DNA of 64,000 bases from Agrobacterium vitis (lineage in GTDB: Bacteria > Pseudomonadota > Alphaproteobacteria > Rhizobiales > Rhizobiaceae): positions 496,001-560,000 of the forward strand of contig NZ_CP118259.1 in the NCBI RefSeq assembly GCF_013337045.2, given 5' to 3'. The notes below the pieces were generated by a model, which saw only the letters and a program-made list of their open reading frames with translations, ran no database searches and was not told the origin of the DNA. Below are positions 56,900-64,000 of the stretch, piece after piece (within the stretch, counting starts at the first letter, position 1; every line of letters starts with the position of its first letter). The translations under genes were made by a program, and so were the position numbers.

Positions 56900-57316
56900 A
56901 TGGCCCGCTGGATACCGCTGCTGACCGCACTTGCCTGCCTCTTTGCGTTTTCGGCAGCAGCCGAAAATCTTTCCGGCAATTTCCTTGCTCAGACCGTGAA
57001 AACCTCCAAGCCGCACCGCGATTCGTTGACGGGGCTTGTGCGCGGACGCCAGGGTATCCCGCTCTGGGTGCTGAACATGGTCCGCAAGGATGATTATATC
57101 GGGCTCGCTTCCGTCGAAATGCCCGTTGACGCCAAGCCCATGCAATTATTCTACGCCTGCCAGCCAAAACGCTGCGAGCAAAGCGCCGTTCGTGTGCTGT
57201 TTTCCGCCGATGGCAAGCATGCGGTCATGCGTATTCAGGACCAGGCGGAAGGCGAGATCTTCCTGGGCACGCCAAGCGAGGCGGAAAAGACCGCATTGGC
57301 ACGCGCTCCCGGCTGA
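56900..57316 (+). CDS. Ivy-type (vertebrate-lysozyme inhibitor family) exported protein
   Basis: 138 residues from ATG 56900 with CAGGAG upstream. A signal peptide (LLTALACLFAFSAAAE) is followed by a domain resembling Ivy: PLWVLNMVRK, then YACQPKRCEQSAVRVLFSADGKHAVM. The disulfide-bounded loop C87-Q-P-K-R-C92 corresponds to the CKPHDC loop that enters the lysozyme active site; the His-Asp pair is replaced by Lys-Arg, so inhibition of C-type lysozyme is uncertain. It may protect peptidoglycan from host or endogenous lytic enzymes in the periplasm. Confidence 0.7.
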   Translation: MARWIPLLTALACLFAFSAAAENLSGNFLAQTVKTSKPHRDSLTGLVRGRQGIPLWVLNMVRKDDYIGLASVEMPVDAKPMQLFYACQPKRCEQSAVRVLFSADGKHAVMRIQDQAEGEIFLGTPSEAEKTALARAPG

Positions 57317-57602
57317 TAGTCTGAGGGACAGCGATTTTAAATCATGCTGTCTGCGATGCATAAAAGATCACAATCCTTTGTATTTAAATAGGAAATAGAG
57401 GTCTTGCTTTGATTGGAGAGATTTTCACCTGTCCAGCAAGCCACGATTGCTAAATGCCAATTCCAATAGTATGCTCAACATACTTTACAGCATTTTGCCG
57501 CGCGGATGGCGTGGTCAGGATGGCTGTGGGATTATCCAAAAGGTCTGACCGGGCGCGAGGAGGCGAGCGGTTGAACCGTTATCGGCATCAATGGGAGGCA
57601 TT

Positions 57603-58853
57603 ATGCTGTCGACAACATCTCGACCGGGCTCGTCCCGGATCATTTTTCTGGTCTTTTTGGCGGCGATGATTGAAGGTTTCGACCTTCAGGCTGCGGGCGT
57701 GGCGGCGCCGAAACTGGCGCCGGTCTTCGGGCTGACACCCGCCCAGATGGGATTGTTCTTTTCCTCGGCGACATTTGGCCTGATCTTTGGCGCCGTTTCC
57801 GGCGGCATGATTTCCGACCGGTTCGGACGCCGTTTGGGCCTTAGCCTGGCGCTTTTCATCTTCGGGATCTTCTCGCTCGCTACGGCAGCAGTCACATCCG
57901 TGGAAGGGCTGATCGCCATGCGGTTCCTCACCGGCGTCGGCCTGGGCGGAGCGTTGCCGAACCTGGTAGCCATTGCTGTCGAGTCGACCACGCCGGAGCG
58001 CCGCGGCCGGGCCGTGTCGATCATGTATGCCGGTATTCCGTTTGGCGGGGCGATTGCCAGCGTGGTGGCCATGGCCGGCCTGCATGATGACTGGCGCACC
58101 ATCTTCATTGCCGGCGGCATCATGCCGATGCTGCTCGTGCTGCCACTGTTTATGATGCTGCCGCAGCTCAAGGTCGAAAAGTCGGAAAAGACCAAGAAGG
58201 AGGGCGCCTGGCGTCAGGTGTTCTCCGCCGATACGGCGTTGCGCAGCATCCTGCTGTGGACGGGTTTCTTCTTCGGCATCATGGTGCTTTATCTTTTGCT
58301 CAACTGGTTGCCGACGCTTCTGGTCACGCGCGGGCTGGATCGCCAGCAGGCGGGCCTTATCCAGGTGATCTTCAATATTGCCGGGGCTGTGGGCGGCTTG
58401 ACGGGCGGATGGTTCCTTGACGGTAAACGCAAGGTCCTCAACGGCTCGCTCTGCTTCCTTCTCCTGGTCGCGTCTCTCGTGCTGCTCGGATTGGCACCGG
58501 CCAATTTTGCCGCCAATGCCATAGCTGGCGCCTTGATCGGGGTGAGCGTCATGGCGGCCCAGTCGCTGCTCTACGGCATTGCGCCGCAATGCTACGCACC
58601 CGATGTTCGTGGCACCGGCGTGGGACTTGCCGTCGCGGTCGGACGGTTCGGTTCGGTGGTCGGCCCGCTGTTTGCCGGTGGTTTGATTGCCGCTGGACGC
58701 TCGCCGACCGAGGTATTGATGGCGATCGTGCCGGTGGCTGTTGTCGCCGGTATCGCAACCGTTCTGCTGTTGTCGCGGCTGCGCGACCTGCCGCAGGATA
58801 GCACCGCCAAGGGTGTGCCAGGACATGCAACGCCCTCCATGGTCAAGCCTTGA
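57603..58853 (+). CDS. MFS transporter, aromatic-acid:H+ symporter-like
   Basis: 416 residues from ATG 57603, preceded by GGGAGG; 12 predicted membrane helices. The MFS loop motif GGMISDRFGRRLGLSLALF (helices 2-3) and the N-terminal FLAAMIEGFDLQAAGVAAPKLAPVFGL with the conserved Asp in helix 1 match the AAHS family (4-hydroxybenzoate, 3-hydroxyphenylpropionate transporters). No aromatic degradation genes are adjacent, so the substrate is inferred only from the family. The 286-base gap before it is moderately AT-rich with a GACAGC/GCTGTC stem at about 57329-57353. Confidence 0.85.
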   Translation: MLSTTSRPGSSRIIFLVFLAAMIEGFDLQAAGVAAPKLAPVFGLTPAQMGLFFSSATFGLIFGAVSGGMISDRFGRRLGLSLALFIFGIFSLATAAVTSVEGLIAMRFLTGVGLGGALPNLVAIAVESTTPERRGRAVSIMYAGIPFGGAIASVVAMAGLHDDWRTIFIAGGIMPMLLVLPLFMMLPQLKVEKSEKTKKEGAWRQVFSADTALRSILLWTGFFFGIMVLYLLLNWLPTLLVTRGLDRQQAGLIQVIFNIAGAVGGLTGGWFLDGKRKVLNGSLCFLLLVASLVLLGLAPANFAANAIAGALIGVSVMAAQSLLYGIAPQCYAPDVRGTGVGLAVAVGRFGSVVGPLFAGGLIAAGRSPTEVLMAIVPVAVVAGIATVLLLSRLRDLPQDSTAKGVPGHATPSMVKP

Positions 58854-58904
58854 CCGGCTGCGGATCTTGCCTGGGAAGCCGTCCGGCATTCTGATTGTAA
58901 AACC

Positions 58905-59651
58905 TCAATTACCGATGGTTTCACCGGGGTAGACGCCCCAGACCAGGCCCTGCCGGACAAAGCCGGAAGGGCCACCTCGTTCTACCGATACGGAACACCA
59001 ATGCCCATCGCAGCCACCGATTTTCAGCCGTACCCGTGGCTGGAGTTGGGCGGTGACGGCAGCCGTGGCAAGCGGGCGGTCGCGCAGCATGACGAGATCG
59101 CCTTTCGAGCCGCGCCAGGGGGCGACAAGGCCGGTGCGCGCACCGCTGAGCATGACAGCGGACATCCAGCCGCTGGTGCCGTCGCTATCGCGAACCTGTC
59201 GCCAATTGTCGTATTCCTCAATGATTTCCACCGGCAGGCCCCGGGCCTCGTAGATAAAGCGGACCGGGTAATCGGTAGAAGGGCCAGCCCGCATCCGCAC
59301 CCTGTCAGACTTCAGCGAGGCAAAGCGCGGCAGCGGATAGCCGGTAACGCGACCCTTCTGCCGCAGCATCGGCATGGCCGCAGCCGTGCCGGGCGCAAGC
59401 AGGCTTGCCGCCCCAAGCAACGGGGTCAGCAGCAGCAAGGCCAACAGGGCGCGGCGGTTCACACGGGGAGCCACCGAAAATGACGGACCGTATTCAGTTT
59501 TCTGATGTCTCAAGGCATTGATGCATTTGAGGTCGTCGAAATCTGTTGACGGCGAGGATGCGTCATCCTCCTGGAGCTTTTGTGTGAAACCGCCTTTGGC
59601 GGTCAGGGGGCGTTTCTCAGGCATTGTCGGTTTTGGACATGTCAGCGGCAA
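58905..59651 (-). CDS. Exported protein with bacterial SH3 domains
   Basis: 248 residues from ATG 59651, though the first 60 look unstructured and a later start is possible (ATG 59624). A hydrophobic segment RRALLALLLLTPLLGAASLLAPGTAAA (about 66-92) is a signal peptide or anchor. Two SH3b-like repeats follow, FASLKSDRVRMRAGPSTDYPVRFIYEARGLPVEIIEEYDNWRQV and the GDLVMLRDRPLATAAVTAQLQPRVRLKIGGCDGHWCSV part. Such domains bind peptidoglycan or other wall polymers in the periplasm. It overlaps the neighbouring IalB-like gene by about ten bases. Confidence 0.82.
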   Translation of the reverse strand: MPLTCPKPTMPEKRPLTAKGGFTQKLQEDDASSPSTDFDDLKCINALRHQKTEYGPSFSVAPRVNRRALLALLLLTPLLGAASLLAPGTAAAMPMLRQKGRVTGYPLPRFASLKSDRVRMRAGPSTDYPVRFIYEARGLPVEIIEEYDNWRQVRDSDGTSGWMSAVMLSGARTGLVAPWRGSKGDLVMLRDRPLATAAVTAQLQPRVRLKIGGCDGHWCSVSVERGGPSGFVRQGLVWGVYPGETIGN

Positions 59652-60145
59652 GCCTGGGCCTGTTTCAGCGCCGCCGAAACGCCCTGGAGCGAATAGGTAT
59701 AGGTCGTGTGGGTGCCGCGCTTCGAGGTGGTCTTCACGGTCATCCGGCGGCCTTGCTTCATGGCGGCAATCACCTTGGCGTCCTCTGCTTCCAGCCGGGT
59801 CCAGCCGACATTGGCTTTCGGCACCATCTGGAACGTCTTGTCATCGACGTTCACGTCGATGGTAGAGCCCTGAGCGACGTTGTAGCCCATCACGGCCTGG
59901 GGGTAATAATTGACGCCCCCGGTCTTTTTCGGGGCGATCAGGAAGAAATTCTTGCCATGGTCAATGCCAACAGGATCTTCCTTCGATGGCACGGACAGCA
60001 CGTAGCACACGGTCTTGCCGCCATCCTTGTAGGAAAACAGTCCCCAGTGATCGAACTGCTTGACCATCCGAGGTGCTGCCGATGCAAAGCTCGCCGAAAA
60101 GCCAAGAATGGCAAGCATCAATGCAACGGTTTGTAGTGATGACAT
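59642..60145 (-). CDS. IalB-family exported protein, second in window
   Basis: 167 residues from ATG 60145 (AAGGAG 10 bases upstream). A signal peptide SLQTVALMLAILGFSASFASA leads to a domain beginning MVKQFDHWGLFSYKD with GKTVCYVLSVP, typical of the IalB family, and two cysteines (one near the end, AQACR). The gene overlaps the SH3 gene downstream, suggesting co-expression of two periplasmic proteins. The function is unknown outside Bartonella-type invasion. It shares no more than family likeness with the 8.6-9.1 kb protein. Confidence 0.82.
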   Translation of the reverse strand: MSSLQTVALMLAILGFSASFASAAPRMVKQFDHWGLFSYKDGGKTVCYVLSVPSKEDPVGIDHGKNFFLIAPKKTGGVNYYPQAVMGYNVAQGSTIDVNVDDKTFQMVPKANVGWTRLEAEDAKVIAAMKQGRRMTVKTTSKRGTHTTYTYSLQGVSAALKQAQACR

Positions 60146-60621
60146 ATCTGGCAATCTCCTTTGGTTGAGTGAGTAGCGGTTCGTTCTCTACCCCAATCAG
60201 CCGGCCATGAGGTTACCGAGACGTTAATTTCTCTTCACAATTGGTTGAGCCAATTTGCGACATTTCATCGCAAATTCTTGAAATATCAATGGGTTGACAA
60301 GGAAAATCGCCCTAGAAACAGGTGTTGGCCTCTTTCCGGTTCCAGCCGTCCCACAATACCGCGCCGGGCCTCGATACATTGATCTTTAGCGTGGGATGCC
60401 GCAATTATGCTGCAATGCGGGATACGATTGATATTATGAGATTTTCAACGGATCACGAATGCGCTAAGTCTTTTGAGGGATAAAAGCATCGGACCGAAAA
60501 GTGGAAACCGGTTTTCGGATCATCCGATGCGGGAATAAAGCATCGGACCGAAAAGTGGAAACCGGTTTTCGGATCATCCGATGCGAAAACAAGAACAGTC
60601 GGGCGGAGAAAGAAAACGACC
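60146..60621. other. Long gap ahead of ppdK, holding a tandem palindrome
   Basis: 476 bases. The left part (60146-60300) has the promoter side of the IalB-like gene and an AT-rich stretch. The right part carries two identical 45-base palindromes. I see no small gene. Confidence 0.6.
60486..60584. repeat. Two identical 45-base palindromes in tandem before ppdK
   Basis: The copies at 60486-60530 and 60540-60584 each run from GCATCGGA to TCCGATGC and contain CCGAAAA/TTTTCGG inner arms. They are identical and 54 bases apart. The unit is a common intergenic palindrome of Rhizobiaceae; the second copy ends 37 bases before the ppdK start, so it would lie in its leader RNA. Confidence 0.85.
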
Positions 60622-63306
<2,685 letters not shown>

Positions 63307-63393
63307 AGCTACCGTATGTTTATTCGCCGTTTCGGCACAAAATTGCCTGTTGAGTTGCATTTTATCAATTAGATTTCGGCTTTGTTTTAAATG

Positions 63394-63470
63394 GTTTTAT
63401 AAAACAGTTACCCAACAAGGATTGAAGGTCAGGACTGATGTCCCGGACGCTTCAACACATGGTTGGGTAA
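63394..63470 (+). promoter_or_regulatory. Nested dyad in the leader of the TadG-like gene
   Basis: Three nested pairs of arms: TTACCCAAC (63408-63416) with GTTGGGTAA (63462-63470), TGAAG (63423-63427) with CTTCA (63450-63454), and GGAC (63432-63435) with GTCC (63440-63443). The outer arm ends one base before the ATG at 63472. A perfect palindrome GTTTTATAAAAC (63394-63405) lies just ahead. The structure would cover the translation start; a role in translational control is inferred. Confidence 0.45.
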
Positions 63471-63471
63471 A

Positions 63472-64000
63472 ATGCGCCTTAAAGATACAGTTTCAAAGCT
63501 TCTCGCCGATGACAAGGGCAATTTCGCCGTCATGTCGGCTATTTTGCTTATGCCGTTGTTTCTGGCTGTCGGTGCGGCGGTAGATTACAGTTCGGCACGC
63601 GATCATCGCAATGATATTCAGGTGACCGCCGATTCGGCTATCCTGGCTGCGGCGTCGAGCTATTCCTCGTCTTCCGGCGTCGACGCCCTTGCTGCTGGGA
63701 TCGACAGCTATCTCGAGTCCAAATTGGCGGATCAGGGTTCAAGTGACGTCGATACCGCCGCGGTTCCCAAGCGGTTGAGCGGGCCAACCTTGTCGGCGGA
63801 CGGCAAGGAAATCTGCATTGTCGTCGGCGAGGGTGTGCCGACCAGTTTCATGCAACTCGCTGGCGTCAAGACCGTAGACGTCTCCGCCAAATCCTGTGCA
63901 GCGCTGCCGGGCAATATTGATCTCGAAGTGTCCCTGGTGCTCGACGTCTCCAGCTCGATGATCGAGGAAGGTCGTTTTGTGCCGATGCAGACGGCGGTGA
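63472..64000 (+). CDS. TadG-like pilus-assembly protein with vWA domain (partial, 3' end beyond window)
   Basis: The frame opens at ATG 63472 and is open to the window end (176 residues). The N-terminus LLADDKGNFAVMSAILLMPLFLAVGAAVDYSSARDHRNDIQVTADSAILAA is the TadE/TadG pseudopilin-like signature, with DxGxxAV ahead of a hydrophobic helix. A von Willebrand A domain starts with SLVLDVSSSM (MIDAS DxSxS), as in TadG. Tad proteins build Flp pili used in attachment. The start lacks a strong ribosome site and sits at the foot of a nested dyad. Confidence 0.85.
   Translation, partial: MRLKDTVSKLLADDKGNFAVMSAILLMPLFLAVGAAVDYSSARDHRNDIQVTADSAILAAASSYSSSSGVDALAAGIDSYLESKLADQGSSDVDTAAVPKRLSGPTLSADGKEICIVVGEGVPTSFMQLAGVKTVDVSAKSCAALPGNIDLEVSLVLDVSSSMIEEGRFVPMQTAV

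Noticed and set aside
60486-60584. Two-unit direct repeat considered as the start of a CRISPR array
   Set aside because: Only two copies with a 9-base gap, each a perfect palindrome; no cas genes in the window.

Overview
The window is chromosomal DNA of a Rhizobiales alphaproteobacterium, most likely Rhizobiaceae in the Agrobacterium/Allorhizobium/Rhizobium group. The basis is gene content and order (ctaC-ctaD-ctaB-coxF-ctaG-ctaE-DUF983-SURF1, ispH/thrB/rnhA, thrC-M16 peptidase-GNAT-EAL protein, CcrM-type methyltransferase, IalB-family proteins), GC-rich coding sequence, and rhizobial intergenic palindromes including a RIME-like element. There is no rRNA, tRNA, phage, insertion sequence or CRISPR array that I can see. 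Most of the window is ordinary core chromosome.

Layout. 1-9.1 kb: an edge-truncated polysaccharide deacetylase, a divergent SoxR/MFS efflux pair sharing a textbook SoxR operator, a D,D-carboxypeptidase with a SPOR domain, a MazG-like enzyme, a DUF3431 protein, a HAD phosphatase, a glyoxalase-fold protein, TldD, and an IalB-family protein. 9.7-18.3 kb: the aa3-type cytochrome c oxidase operon with its assembly factors (including a 45-residue CoxF), a DUF1304 protein and ispH. An FNR/FixK-type dyad lies just ahead of ctaC. 18.3-23.5 kb: a minus-strand accessory block (class D beta-lactamase, unusual FAD oxidoreductase, LysE exporter, aspartate aminotransferase, gamma-glutamylcyclotransferase-like protein) sitting between ispH and thrB, which are close neighbours in related genomes as I recall them. 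23.8-28.3 kb: thrB-rnhA, a Dabb protein, and a zinc-type ABC importer operon headed by a previously unlisted ~41-residue membrane protein gene.

28.5-43.2 kb: peroxiredoxin, a DsbD N-domain protein, YqgE, an EamA exporter divergent from an ArsR-type regulator, a large 7TM-PAS-GGDEF-EAL protein, GNAT, M16 peptidase, thrC, a lipoprotein, a diacylglycerol-kinase-like enzyme, a HAD phosphatase, a GntR regulator and a DUF1284 protein. 43.3-52.7 kb: ccrM, two GT41 (O-GlcNAc-transferase-like) TPR proteins flanking a flavoprotein, a monooxygenase/HAD pair, mutY divergent from a DUF721 gene, and a DsbA-like oxidoreductase. 52.7-64 kb: a RIME-like repeat, smc, a TPR protein, an Ivy-type lysozyme inhibitor, an MFS transporter, SH3 and IalB-family exported proteins, a tandem palindrome, ppdK, and the start of a TadG-like protein preceded by a nested RNA-structure candidate.

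The points I consider most worth checking are the SoxR-controlled efflux gene, the small membrane ORF and candidate Zur site of the zinc operon, the FNR-type site ahead of ctaC, the structured leader of the TadG-like gene, the GT41 pair, and the OXA-type accessory block. I did not find a clear multi-gene system of unknown type. Start sites were chosen from Shine-Dalgarno spacing, overlaps and family length; no database search was possible.
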